Shown piece by piece: positions 1 to 9,037 of a DNA stretch of 40,230 nucleotides. The notes below the pieces were generated by a model. It was not told where the DNA came from. It searched no databases and saw only the letters and a list, made by a program, of their open reading frames with translations. This DNA comes from an uncultured Prevotella sp. (GTDB lineage: Bacteria; Bacteroidota; Bacteroidia; Bacteroidales; Bacteroidaceae). The DNA lies in assembly GCA_937874345.1 (NCBI GenBank), contig CALNBT010000120.1, positions 1-40,230 on the forward strand, written 5' to 3'. The translations under genes and the position numbers were made by a program. Every line of letters begins with the position of its first letter. Positions within the stretch are counted from its first letter, which is position 1.

Positions 1-2
1 GT

Positions 3-1583
3 AATAAACTCATTGATGAGACTACCCAGCATGTCGGAATCCGCACTGTAAGCATCACAAAAGAGCATGGTTTCCAACTGAATGGGATGTCTCGAAAATT
101 CAAAGGCGTATGTCTGCACCACGACTTAGGTCCCATCGGAACAGCCGTAAACAAGGCTGCCATCATCAGACAGATTCGCTTGATGAAAGACATGGGAGCG
201 GATGCCATCCGTACTTCGCACAACATGCCATCGCAGATGCAGATGGACGTGTGCGACTCAATGGGCATGATGGTCATGGCAGAGAGTTTTGACGCTTGGA
301 AAGAACCGAAAGTGAAAAATGGATACAACCGTTTCTATGATGAATGGTGGCAAAAAGACCTGTCTAACTTGATTCGCGGACACCGCAACCACCCATCTAT
401 TGTGATGTGGAGCATTGGAAACGAGATTCCAGAACAATGGGAAGAAGAAGGTTCAGCCCGTGCCAAAGCCATGACAGCATACTGTCACCAGCTCGATCCT
501 TCCCGTTTGGTAACTTGCGGTGTCGACAATCCTGAGGGAGGCGTCAATAGCGGTTTCTATTCAACGGTCGACATTCCAGGATTCAATTATCGCATATTCT
601 TATATGAGAAACTGATAGACAAGCTGCATCAAGGCTTTTTGTTAGGCTCCGAAACATCATCTTCAGTCAGTAGCCGCAGCGTTTATAAGTTCCCTGTAGA
701 AGAAAAGGACATGGCAACTTACAACGACGGACAATGTTCTTCATACGATGTCGAGAAGGTATCTTGGGGAAGTTATCCTGATGAAGACTTCGCCAAACAA
801 GACGACCTACCCTATGCCATCGGCCAATTTATATGGACCGGAATTGACTATTTAGGTGAACCAACACCTTACTACAGCTATTGGCCTTCACGAAGCAGCT
901 ATTTTGCACCTGTCGACTTGGCCGGACTTCCAAAAGACCGCTACTATTTGTACCGTTCGGTATGGAATACCGCATCACCCACCCTGCATCTTCTGCCCCA
1001 CTGGACCTGGCCGGGACGTGAAGGAAAGGTTACACCCGTGTATTGCTATACCAGTTATCCCGAAGCTGAACTCTTTGTCAATGGAAAGAGTCAGGGACGC
1101 CTCAAGAAAGACAAGAACAGCAAACTGGATCGTTATCGCCTGCGTTGGAACAACGTCATCTACGAACCCGGTGAACTGAAAGTAGTTGCTTATGACCATC
1201 AAGGAAATAAGGCAGCCGAGGAAATCATCAGAACTGCAGGACAGCCCTACGGATTCAAAATTGAAGCAGACAAAAATAGCATGACTGATGATGAAAAAGA
1301 TTTGGTTTATTATACGGTAACAATGGTCGACAAAGATGGCAACGAATGTCCTGATGCGGATGATGAGTTGACTTTCAATGTTTCAGGAGCCGCCAATTTC
1401 AAGGCAGTGTGCAACGGTGATGCGACGTCTTTGGAAGTATTTGGTGAACCCAAAATGAAACTGTTTCATGGAAAATTGGTTATTACTGTCCAAAGTAACG
1501 GAAAGAAAGGCCCCATCAACTTGACGGTAAACGCACCTGAAAGAAAGATCAGCACCACGATGGTTGACAAACCAACCAAATAA
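3..1583 (+). CDS. GH2 beta-galactosidase family protein, 5' end outside the window
   Basis: The reading frame is open from base 3, so the gene starts upstream; the first in-frame ATG at 87 lies inside the catalytic domain and is not the start. The visible 526 residues contain the GH2 TIM barrel entry (GVCLHHDLGPIG), the acid/base Glu in SIGNEIPE (codon at 423) and the nucleophile Glu in GSETSS (codon at 651), so both catalytic residues are present. After the barrel come a DUF4982-like beta domain (HLLPHWTWPGRE, ELFVNGKSQGR) and a C-terminal Ig/invasin-like domain (CPDADDELTFNVSGAA). This is the usual Bacteroidota architecture for periplasmic or surface enzymes that remove beta-linked galactose or related sugars from glycans; the exact substrate cannot be read. 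A signal peptide would be in the missing part. The gene ends in a strong terminator and faces mutS convergently. Confidence 0.92.
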   Translation, partial: NKLIDETTQHVGIRTVSITKEHGFQLNGMSRKFKGVCLHHDLGPIGTAVNKAAIIRQIRLMKDMGADAIRTSHNMPSQMQMDVCDSMGMMVMAESFDAWKEPKVKNGYNRFYDEWWQKDLSNLIRGHRNHPSIVMWSIGNEIPEQWEEEGSARAKAMTAYCHQLDPSRLVTCGVDNPEGGVNSGFYSTVDIPGFNYRIFLYEKLIDKLHQGFLLGSETSSSVSSRSVYKFPVEEKDMATYNDGQCSSYDVEKVSWGSYPDEDFAKQDDLPYAIGQFIWTGIDYLGEPTPYYSYWPSRSSYFAPVDLAGLPKDRYYLYRSVWNTASPTLHLLPHWTWPGREGKVTPVYCYTSYPEAELFVNGKSQGRLKKDKNSKLDRYRLRWNNVIYEPGELKVVAYDHQGNKAAEEIIRTAGQPYGFKIEADKNSMTDDEKDLVYYTVTMVDKDGNECPDADDELTFNVSGAANFKAVCNGDATSLEVFGEPKMKLFHGKLVITVQSNGKKGPINLTVNAPERKISTTMVDKPTK

Positions 1584-1621
1584 TGGTGGGCAGCTGCAGC
1601 AAACAACTTTCCACAAAATAG

Positions 1622-1660
1622 AAACAGGGACTGAAACATCAAGTTTCGTCCCTGTTTTTT
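1622..1660 (+). terminator. Rho-independent terminator after the GH2 gene
   Basis: A 10-bp perfect stem (1622-1631 with 1648-1657, AAACAGGGAC/GTCCCTGTTT) is extended by an inner GAAAC/GTTTC pairing around a five-base loop and ends in a T run to 1660. It lies 38 bases after the GH2 stop codon, between convergent genes. Confidence 0.85.
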
Positions 1661-1687
1661 ATTGTTCTTTGCTGTGCAATAAAGCTA

Positions 1688-4348
1688 TTATCCGCCTATA
1701 ATCTTCTTGATATCGTTGAGCTTGTTCAACGCTTCAACTGGCGTCAGGTTATTGATATTGAGACCAAGAATCTCGTCTCTCACTTGAATAAGAACGGGGT
1801 CGTCCAATTGAAAGAAGCTTAACTGCATTCCTTCCCTACTCTCTTCCAGGTGTTTCATATTTGGCTTGGCAGCAGATCCCACCTGACTGTTATCAGCTTC
1901 CAGCTCCTTCAGTATCACGGCTGCACGTTTCACAATGCTCTTGGGCATACCGGCAATCTCAGCCACATGGATACCAAAGCTATGTTCCGAACCGCCTTTT
2001 TCCAACTTTCGCAAAAAGATAACCTTCCCATCAGCTTCTCTCACGCTGACGTTATAGTTCCTAATGCGCGAGAAGTTTTTCTCCATCTCGTTCAGTTCAT
2101 GATAATGCGTGGCAAACAACGTACGGGCACGTGCCTTTGGATATTCGTGAAGATATTCCACGATGGCCCAAGCAATGGAGATACCATCATAAGTGGATGT
2201 TCCTCTTCCCAATTCATCAAACAGCACCAGCGAGTGAGGCGTCACATTATTCAGGATATTTGCTGCTTCGGTCATTTCGACCATAAACGTTGATTCACCC
2301 AAGGAAAGATTGTCAGATGCACCTACCCTCGTAAAAATTTTATCCACTAAGCCTATTTTAGCACGCTCAGCAGGCACAAAACTTCCTATCTGGGCCAGCA
2401 GTACTATCAAAGCAGTTTGGCGCAACAGAGCCGATTTACCAGCCATATTCGGGCCGGTAATGATGATAATCTGTTGTCTTTCTGTATCCAGATAAACGTC
2501 GTTAGGCACATAGGGTTCACCCAAAGGCAGTTGCATCTCGATCACCGGATGCCTACCCTGCTTGATATCCAACACATCTGATTCGTCAATTTGCGGACGC
2601 ACATAATGATTTTCCTCGGCAATACGCGCAAAGCTCAGCAAGCAATCTAGTTGGGCTATCAATCCCGCATTCTGCTGAATCTGCTGTATATACTGCTGCA
2701 TGTCAAGAATTAACTCTCTAAACAGCTTATCTTCCAGCATCAAGATATGCTCTTCAGCCCCCAATATTTTTTCTTCGTATTCCTTCAGTTCCTGGGTGAT
2801 ATAACGCTCGGCCTGTGCCAAAGTTTGCTTTCTAATCCATGTTTCGGGCACCTTATCCTTGTACATGTTACGTACTTCAAGGTAATAGCCAAACACATTG
2901 TTGTAACCAACCTTCAGGGACGAGATGCCGGTTCGCTCAATTTCACGTTCCTGAATCTTCAACAGATATTCCTTGCCATGTCGTGAAATCTGTCGCAAAT
3001 CGTCCAACTCACTGTTGTATCCGTCGGATATCACATCGCCTTTGTTCACCAAAAGCGGTGGATCAGGTTGTATTTCCTGTTCTATTCTGTCTCTAATCGT
3101 CTCACAAAGACTCAACTGCTCTCCTATCACCTGCAAGCTCTCGTTGTCGGTCTCCATGCAGGCTCCCTTGACAGGCACAATTGCCAGCAGTGCATTTTTC
3201 AATTGTACCACTTCACGAGGCGACACTCTTCCTACGGCAACCTTCGAAATAATTCGTTCTAAATCGCCGATCCGTTGCAATTGTTCAGCAGCTAACTGTC
3301 TGAACTTTAAATCCTTAAAGAAATATTCCACAACATCCAGTCGTTGTTGGATAGGCTTTTCATCTTTCAAGGGGAATACCATCCAACGGCGCAGCAGTCT
3401 GCCACCCATCGGGGTAATGGTCTTGTCAATGATATTCAGTAATGAACTGCCATCTTCCTGGATTGGAGAAAGCAACTCAAGCGAACGGATCGTAAACTTG
3501 TCTAACCTGACATAACGTTCTTCTTCAATTCGTGCCAGAGAAGTGATATGCCCGATTTGAGTATGTTTGGTAATCTCCAGATACTGCAAGATGGCTCCTG
3601 ATGCAACGATACCGTTGCGCATGTGTTCCACACCGAAGCCTTTCAGCGTTTTCGTTCCAAAATGTTTCAGCAATCGTTGACGTGCACTTTGTTCTGTAAA
3701 GACCCAGTCTTCAAGTTCGAAGACACAATATCTGGAACCGAAATTCGTCGTAAAATCCTGTCTGTTGTCTCTATCATAAAGCACTTCCTTGGGTAAGAAG
3801 TTGCCCAAGAGCTTCTCAACATAATCGTAAGTGCCCTCTCCTGTGAGAAATTCTCCTGTAGAGATATCCAGAAAACTTACGCCACAAGCTGTCTTGCCAA
3901 AGTGTACGGCAGCCAAGAAGTTATTCTCCTTGTAATTCAACACGTTGTCACCCATGGCCACACCCGGTGTCACTAATTCGGTAATACCACGCTTCACCAT
4001 CTTGTCGGTCTGTGACAATCCCTTCTTTCCTTTCAGTTCTTCGCGTTTCTTCTTCGGATCTTCCAATTGGTCGCAGATAGCAACACGCTTGCCGGCACGA
4101 ATCAGTTTAGGTAAATAGGTATCCAGCGCATGGTGGGGAAAACCAGCCATGGCCGTCTCGCCCGAATTGCCGCCATTATTACGTTTAGTAAGGGTAATGC
4201 CCAAAATACGAGAACCTTCAATGGCATCGTCGCCGTAAGTCTCATAAAAGTCACCACACCTGAAAAGCAGCAGTGCATCGGGATGCTGCCGTTTCATGCT
4301 GAAAAACTGTTTCATCATGGGAGTAAGGACTTTGTCGTTTTGAGCCAT
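1688..4348 (-). CDS. mutS: DNA mismatch repair protein MutS
   Basis: MutS binds base mismatches and small loops as a dimer and starts methyl-independent mismatch repair with MutL. The 886-residue length is normal. The N-terminal domain carries the mismatch-reading Phe-x-Glu motif (CGDFYETYGDDA). The ATPase has Walker A GPNMAGKSALLRQ near residue 632 and Walker B LVLFDELGRGTST near residue 707, followed by TLFATHYHEL. The lever/clamp region lies between. The start is the first ATG, 25 bases downstream of a good -7 element. The C-terminal tail ends in NLTPVEALNKLNDIKKIIGG, a helix typical of Bacteroidota MutS. The downstream neighbour on the same strand is a histidine phosphatase gene with no functional link that I can see. 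Confidence 0.98.
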   Translation of the reverse strand: MAQNDKVLTPMMKQFFSMKRQHPDALLLFRCGDFYETYGDDAIEGSRILGITLTKRNNGGNSGETAMAGFPHHALDTYLPKLIRAGKRVAICDQLEDPKKKREELKGKKGLSQTDKMVKRGITELVTPGVAMGDNVLNYKENNFLAAVHFGKTACGVSFLDISTGEFLTGEGTYDYVEKLLGNFLPKEVLYDRDNRQDFTTNFGSRYCVFELEDWVFTEQSARQRLLKHFGTKTLKGFGVEHMRNGIVASGAILQYLEITKHTQIGHITSLARIEEERYVRLDKFTIRSLELLSPIQEDGSSLLNIIDKTITPMGGRLLRRWMVFPLKDEKPIQQRLDVVEYFFKDLKFRQLAAEQLQRIGDLERIISKVAVGRVSPREVVQLKNALLAIVPVKGACMETDNESLQVIGEQLSLCETIRDRIEQEIQPDPPLLVNKGDVISDGYNSELDDLRQISRHGKEYLLKIQEREIERTGISSLKVGYNNVFGYYLEVRNMYKDKVPETWIRKQTLAQAERYITQELKEYEEKILGAEEHILMLEDKLFRELILDMQQYIQQIQQNAGLIAQLDCLLSFARIAEENHYVRPQIDESDVLDIKQGRHPVIEMQLPLGEPYVPNDVYLDTERQQIIIITGPNMAGKSALLRQTALIVLLAQIGSFVPAERAKIGLVDKIFTRVGASDNLSLGESTFMVEMTEAANILNNVTPHSLVLFDELGRGTSTYDGISIAWAIVEYLHEYPKARARTLFATHYHELNEMEKNFSRIRNYNVSVREADGKVIFLRKLEKGGSEHSFGIHVAEIAGMPKSIVKRAAVILKELEADNSQVGSAAKPNMKHLEESREGMQLSFFQLDDPVLIQVRDEILGLNINNLTPVEALNKLNDIKKIIGG

Positions 4349-4372
4349 CTTAGAATTGATTTTGTGAACTTA

Positions 4373-4403
4373 CAAAGTTATCAAAAAACGGTTGAGATTC
4401 AAA
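4373..4403 (-). promoter_or_regulatory. Bacteroidota-type promoter of mutS
   Basis: Read on the minus strand, TTTG (4400-4403) is followed after 19 bases by TAACTTTG (4373-4380), matching the Bacteroidota -33/-7 consensus TTTG...TAnnTTTG. It puts transcription initiation a few bases before the mutS ATG at 4348. Confidence 0.75.
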
Positions 4404-4555
4404 ATTATTGAGACATTTTTACGATACCATGGACATCAACCAACAAAGTCATTAATATTGACGAGCAATATCAATGATTTTGTCAAGCAATTTGCATGGG
4501 TTTGTAAATGCTTATGATTCTGCCTGTTACAAGTTCCAATTGATCTAGTAACAGG

Positions 4556-5842
4556 TTACTCGATGTATGCACCGAGTTTATGCAAGTAATAGTTTTTAAA
4601 ATCGGTCCAATGATAATAGGGCGCCATGTCGGTTTTGAGCGGTAGGGTCGCTTCATTTTCGTTTTGAAGCACTTTGAACAGAACATCGTTTGGATGAGCG
4701 GGCGAACGGTAAAATACAAACTGAATATTGCAGGCCATCGGAAAAATGCGGTAATCAAGCCAGTTTTCATCATCGAGTTGTTCCAAATCCTCAATCTGTT
4801 TGCCGTATCCATTCATGTCGAGTAAGCAGGTTAGAGGCATCACCATCGTGTCATGCCCATAGCGCAGCGTAGCTCCAGGGTGGGGAAGAGCAATACAGCT
4901 ATCAGCTTCTGTAATGATCTTGCGCAATAAATTGCGTTGTGTATAAGGCTGCGTTCCACCATTCAGTGGCGAAGGACCATAGGTAATGTACCACCATGCG
5001 TTGGTTCTAAGCCAGGCATCGTACAGCTCATCTGTCGTAAAGATATCGTATAAAGAGACCTTGTTGCCCAATTGGGTACTCTGTACATTGCTGGCAAGAT
5101 TATAAAGTTGGTCGCCAAAAGAAACTTCATTGAGCTGATGATGCCAATAGTCATCGTCGTTGAACAACCTTCTCATCACACCGTCATAGTTTTCATGGCG
5201 CTTCGAAAATGCTTCATAGGCTTCTTTAGCCTTCTCGGGCATCTTCAGGGCACTGAGTTTCGAGTCATTTTGATTCATGTAATACATGTCATGGTAACTC
5301 GCGTCGTGTCTGATAGTCAACTGAGGATTAAGCACCAACAATTGCTGGAGTGCATTTTCCATTGACAGGATGCATCGAATCACGATAGTACTCTTGGCAT
5401 CGATATGGGTCTTTCCGACAAACACTTCCGGAAAACGCTCGTACATGCGTTTGGCAATTTCTTTGTGCTGTTTGGCACCCAACAGAGTCAATTCGCCATC
5501 ACGGTTTTGTGCATCTTCCCGAAGCAGCGAAACCTTACGCAATGTTTCTTTACCCAGAAGGGTTAACTTACCCAAGCTATCGGCATGTTGCAAGATATGA
5601 AAGGGCTCGTCATACGACTTAGCGCCAATCAGGTAACGAGAGCCATGGCGACCATAATGGCTGATGTAAAATGGCTGATAACCCTTTGGGGCCGGAGTCA
5701 GTTTTTTCTGTAGCGGTCCTGGATAGGCCAAATAGCCATTAGCCGATAAAGCCGGATTTTGTTTGATCTCTGTTTTAGCCTGCTGTGCATAGATTGTTGT
5801 TAAACAGAAAAACAACAATGGCATCAAAAAATATTTCTTCAT
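4556..5842 (-). CDS. Periplasmic histidine-type acid phosphatase (branch 2 of the histidine phosphatase superfamily)
   Basis: A signal peptide (MKKYFLMPLLFFCLTTIYAQ) sends this 428-residue protein to the periplasm or surface. The phosphate pocket is visible: SHYGRHGSRY with RHG at 65-67, whose His is the phosphorylated nucleophile, and RYGHDTMVMPL with the HD proton-donor pair at 330-331. These define histidine acid phosphatases; in gut Bacteroidota the relatives include MINPP-like phytases that release phosphate from inositol phosphates. Substrate (phytate or another phosphomonoester) cannot be decided from motifs. The gene has its own promoter and diverges from the gene at 5999. Confidence 0.88.
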   Translation of the reverse strand: MKKYFLMPLLFFCLTTIYAQQAKTEIKQNPALSANGYLAYPGPLQKKLTPAPKGYQPFYISHYGRHGSRYLIGAKSYDEPFHILQHADSLGKLTLLGKETLRKVSLLREDAQNRDGELTLLGAKQHKEIAKRMYERFPEVFVGKTHIDAKSTIVIRCILSMENALQQLLVLNPQLTIRHDASYHDMYYMNQNDSKLSALKMPEKAKEAYEAFSKRHENYDGVMRRLFNDDDYWHHQLNEVSFGDQLYNLASNVQSTQLGNKVSLYDIFTTDELYDAWLRTNAWWYITYGPSPLNGGTQPYTQRNLLRKIITEADSCIALPHPGATLRYGHDTMVMPLTCLLDMNGYGKQIEDLEQLDDENWLDYRIFPMACNIQFVFYRSPAHPNDVLFKVLQNENEATLPLKTDMAPYYHWTDFKNYYLHKLGAYIE

Positions 5843-5868
5843 AGACTACTTGTCATTTGTTGAGCATA

Positions 5869-5900
5869 CAAATATACAGGATTAGACCGAAACCAACAAA
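5869..5900 (-). promoter_or_regulatory. Bacteroidota-type promoter of the histidine phosphatase gene
   Basis: On the minus strand TTTG (5897-5900), 20 bases, then TATATTTG (5869-5876), about 26 bases before the ATG at 5842. It is one half of a divergent promoter region with the promoter at 5952-5982. Confidence 0.72.
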
Positions 5901-5951
5901 GCTCTAGCTTAAAATCAAAAGAAACTGCCCATGAAAATACAGTACTTAAGT

Positions 5952-5982
5952 TTTGTTTTTTCACAAACTTACTGTATCTTTG
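5952..5982 (+). promoter_or_regulatory. Bacteroidota-type promoter of the gene at 5999
   Basis: TTTG (5952-5955), 19 bases, TATCTTTG (5975-5982), an exact match to the -33/-7 consensus. The ATG at 5999 follows after 16 bases, so the leader is very short. Confidence 0.78.
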
Positions 5983-5998
5983 CCATCAAACGAATATC

Positions 5999-6649
5999 AT
6001 GTCAAGACGTTCTTTATGGTCAGATGACTACTGGCTGCCTTTGATGCAAGTGTACTTGAAAAAGCCAATAGGAGTCAAGCCGCTATATTCGCGACCGGTT
6101 GTGGGATTAAGCTTGGAGCTTCACATCCCACCACAGATACTTTATGAACAGATGTTCAGGCTCAGACAGTTAGACTCGCCGCACCTGGAACATCTGTGGA
6201 ATCAATATGCCAATAACCCAAAGAAGCTGGCCCGTGGCGTCAAATTATGGAGACAAATGCATGGCTTTGGCCGGGCAAATGCCTTTTACAATGGGGTAGA
6301 GGTGGCTGAATCATTTGAATATTATTTCAAACCCCTGGAAGAAGATTCTGAGTTAATGCCCATCATGCTCATCATCATCCTGGATCTGTATTTCAGACTT
6401 ACACCCATCACGATGGTACCCGAAACGCCAGAGATCATCAGTTTGGCGCAACTGATGCACATCAGTGCCAAAAAGATTTCCGACCTCATGGAGGTGTTTC
6501 GGTTCTGCGATCCTTATCTCAACCGCGACGACCTGATGATACACCCATTGTTGAGTCCCTGCCAGGAAATCTGGCAACAATTTGGAAACGACAATCCAGA
6601 GCATCTTTCGGCATTTGCCGCCCAATTGAAAGACTACTTCAAGGACTAA
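5999..6649 (+). CDS. Conserved Bacteroidales protein of unknown function
   Basis: I recognise this 216-residue protein only as a conserved unknown of Prevotella-like genomes. It has no signal peptide and looks cytoplasmic. The N terminus (SRRSLWSDDYWLPLMQVYLKK) is rich in Trp, Tyr and basic residues; the rest appears alpha-helical, with a hydrophobic helix around residues 120-133 (LMPIMLIIILDLYF) and an acidic, helical C terminus. HISAKKISDLMEVFRFCDPYL could be a helix-turn-helix-like helical pair, but this is weak. It has its own strong promoter and lies immediately upstream of rpoN on the same strand, separated from it by another -7 element, so the two need not be co-regulated. Confidence 0.8.
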   Translation: MSRRSLWSDDYWLPLMQVYLKKPIGVKPLYSRPVVGLSLELHIPPQILYEQMFRLRQLDSPHLEHLWNQYANNPKKLARGVKLWRQMHGFGRANAFYNGVEVAESFEYYFKPLEEDSELMPIMLIIILDLYFRLTPITMVPETPEIISLAQLMHISAKKISDLMEVFRFCDPYLNRDDLMIHPLLSPCQEIWQQFGNDNPEHLSAFAAQLKDYFKD

Positions 6650-6752
6650 TGACCAAAGTAGTGATTATGTTCGAAATCTGATTCGTTATCATCCGATCCA
6701 AAGGGGGTCGAAAAATCAAGTCAAACAACGCGGATGAAAGAAAAAACTTTTG

Positions 6753-6760
6753 TATTTTTG
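6753..6760 (+). promoter_or_regulatory. -7 element upstream of rpoN
   Basis: TATTTTTG matches the Bacteroidota -7 consensus TAnnTTTG and lies 62 bases before the ATG at 6823. I see no clear TTTG at the -33 distance, so the call rests on the -7 box alone. Confidence 0.5.
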
Positions 6761-6822
6761 CATAGTATTCCATCAAGTGATTTTCGCCTGATGCAGTGTT
6801 ACAAGAAACCAAAAATAGCATA

Positions 6823-8316
6823 ATGGCTCAGAAGCTCATTCAAACTCAGGAACAAAAGCAACTGCAGGTTCAACGACTCTCGCAGCAACAGATGTTGCTG
6901 GTGAAGTTGTTGGAGATGCCGTTAACAGAACTTGAAGAGAGCATCAATGCTGAATTAGATGACAATCCTGCACTAGAAAAGGCTGAATACGATGAAACAG
7001 GAGAGGACAAAGGTGACATGGATGACCGGCAGGATGAGGATTTTGACCAACAGACAGAACGTGAAGAACGCGAGGATGCGTTGGACAAAGCTTTGGAAAA
7101 CATCGGCCGAGATGACGAGATGCCCGACTCTTTTGGGGCATACCATCCCCAAGACAATGCCGACTACGAGGAAATGGTGTACGGTGATTCTAAATCTTTC
7201 TATGACAAATTGAAAGAACAGATGGCGATGGAGGATCTTTCCGACAAGCAAAAGGATATCATGGAATATCTCATCTGCTCACTCGATGACGACGGATACC
7301 TGCGGAAAGACCTGGATACCATCAGCGACGAGTTGGCAATCTACCATAACCTTGATGCGAGCACCCAGGAAGTAGAGGAGACCCTCTACCAGCTTCAAGG
7401 TTTTGACCCGCCAGGCATCGGCGCCAGAACACTACAGGAATGTTTGTTGTTACAAATTGAACGCCGTCCTGATAGCAAGCTGAAAAACATTTTGCTGAAC
7501 CTCATCACCAAGCAGTTTGATGCCTTTACCAAGAAACATTGGGATAAGATACAAGCCAATCTTCAACTAACAGATTTGCAACTGAATGCAGTTCAGGCAG
7601 AAATCCATAAGCTAAACCCGAAACCGGGCGCATCATTGGGTGAGACGCAAGGCCGCAATATCCAACAGATTACGCCCGATTTCATTATCGATGTAGACGA
7701 GGAGGGTACTATTTCTTTCGCTTTAAACCAGGGAGATGTACCAACCTTGACCGTATCACCATCCTTTACGGATATGGTTGACACCTACAAAAATAATAAA
7801 AAGAACATGAGCAGGACCGAGAAAGAGGCCTTGCTCTATGCCAAACAGAAGGTAGAAAAAGCACAAAGGTTCATTGATGCCGTCAGACAAAGACGGCACA
7901 CACTATACGTTACCATGAAAGCGATTATTGAGTGGCAACGCAAATTTTTCACGGATGGAGATGAAACTGATTTGAAACCCATGATCTTGAAAGACATCGC
8001 CGACAAAACAGGATTAGACATCTCGACGATCTCTCGTGTCAGCAATGTGAAATACGCACAGACCAAATGGGGAACTTTCCCACTAAAATTCTTCTTTACA
8101 GACGGATATACCACAGAAGACGGAGAAGAAATGTCAACCCGAAAAATAAAAATTGCCCTAAAAGAGTTGATAGACAAGGAAAACAAGCTCAAGCCTTTCA
8201 GCGATGATACGCTTGCAAAGGAGATGAAGAAACTGGGATTTCCGGTTGCCAGGCGTACCATTGCCAAGTATCGGGAGCAGTTGGGCATATCGGTTGCACG
8301 CCTCAGAAAGGAATAG
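6823..8316 (+). CDS. rpoN: RNA polymerase sigma-54 factor
   Basis: Sigma-54 directs RNA polymerase to -24/-12 promoters that need an AAA+ activator. The 497-residue protein begins with the Gln/Leu-rich activator-interacting region (QEQKQLQVQRLSQQQMLLVKLLEMP), followed by a strongly acidic stretch (residues about 50-100), the core-binding domain, and the DNA-binding domain with the helix-turn-helix (DISTISRVSNVKYAQTKWGT) and the RpoN box VARRTIAKYREQLG near the C terminus. I chose the ATG at 6823; an in-frame GTG at 6796 would add nine residues without family similarity. No sigma-54 activator is encoded in this window. The gene is first in a same-strand run with the PAP2-like gene, purE, ispG and the aldo/keto reductase. 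Confidence 0.96.
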   Translation: MAQKLIQTQEQKQLQVQRLSQQQMLLVKLLEMPLTELEESINAELDDNPALEKAEYDETGEDKGDMDDRQDEDFDQQTEREEREDALDKALENIGRDDEMPDSFGAYHPQDNADYEEMVYGDSKSFYDKLKEQMAMEDLSDKQKDIMEYLICSLDDDGYLRKDLDTISDELAIYHNLDASTQEVEETLYQLQGFDPPGIGARTLQECLLLQIERRPDSKLKNILLNLITKQFDAFTKKHWDKIQANLQLTDLQLNAVQAEIHKLNPKPGASLGETQGRNIQQITPDFIIDVDEEGTISFALNQGDVPTLTVSPSFTDMVDTYKNNKKNMSRTEKEALLYAKQKVEKAQRFIDAVRQRRHTLYVTMKAIIEWQRKFFTDGDETDLKPMILKDIADKTGLDISTISRVSNVKYAQTKWGTFPLKFFFTDGYTTEDGEEMSTRKIKIALKELIDKENKLKPFSDDTLAKEMKKLGFPVARRTIAKYREQLGISVARLRKE

Positions 8317-8394
8317 CAACAAACTATTGAAGGTTTAGAAATATACAAACAACGTTAGAATACATTCGTTCATTGAAAAAACGAATGCCAAAAT

Positions 8395-9015
8395 ATGAAA
8401 GAAAAAAACATCATCTTGACAGCACGCATCGCGAGTTTGATTTTTACTCCGTTCTACTTGCCAATCATCGGACTGATTGCCTTATTTGCTTTTAGTTATC
8501 TTAGTCAGCTCTTACCTTGGTATTATAAGCTGACCGTCCTCTTTATGGCTTACATCTTTACAGTGTTGCTGCCCACGCTGCTCATTCACCTCTATCGAAA
8601 ATATCAGGGATGGTCTCTACTTGACCTTGGATCAAAGGAACGAAGGATGATTCCTTATGTCATCTCCATCGTGTGTTACTTTGCCTGTTATTACATCATG
8701 AACCTGTACCGCATCCCTCATTTCATCAGTAGTATCCTTGTATCTGCATTGGCTATCCAGATTATCTGCGCGCTAATCAATGTCTGGTGGAAGGTTTCCA
8801 CACACACTGCCGCTATCGGTGGTGTGACAGGAGCATTGCTTTCGTTTGCCATGCTTTTCCAATTTGACCCGACATGGTGGCTTTGCCTGGTCATGTTTGT
8901 TGCAGGAGTCGTTGGATCAAGTCGCATGATTCTCAGACAACACAATCTTTTACAGGTCGTGACAGGCTTTTTTGTCGGATTAGTAGCCGCATTCTTCATC
9001 ATCACTTTAATATAA
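8395..9015 (+). CDS. Degenerate PAP2-like integral membrane protein
   Basis: The 206-residue protein has about six hydrophobic segments. It resembles type 2 phosphatidic acid phosphatases: KERRMIPY corresponds to the KxxxxxxRP region, VSTHTAAIGG to the PSGH region and SSRMILRQHNLLQVVTGFFVG to SRxxxxxHxxxD. The second and third His are kept, but the catalytic-site Asp position after the last His is Gln (HNLLQ) and the first motif lacks the RP pair, so hydrolysis of lipid phosphates or undecaprenyl pyrophosphate is uncertain. The gene begins 78 bases after rpoN and ends 22 bases before purE. A small 8-bp hairpin (8363-8370 with 8380-8387) lies just before its ATG. Confidence 0.75.
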   Translation: MKEKNIILTARIASLIFTPFYLPIIGLIALFAFSYLSQLLPWYYKLTVLFMAYIFTVLLPTLLIHLYRKYQGWSLLDLGSKERRMIPYVISIVCYFACYYIMNLYRIPHFISSILVSALAIQIICALINVWWKVSTHTAAIGGVTGALLSFAMLFQFDPTWWLCLVMFVAGVVGSSRMILRQHNLLQVVTGFFVGLVAAFFIITLI

Positions 9016-9037
9016 ATCATTAGAAATATAACTGAAT

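Noticed and set aside
2973..3515. Plus-strand frame of 180 codons within mutS
   Set aside because: It is antisense to well-conserved mutS sequence and Ser/Cys-rich without motifs.
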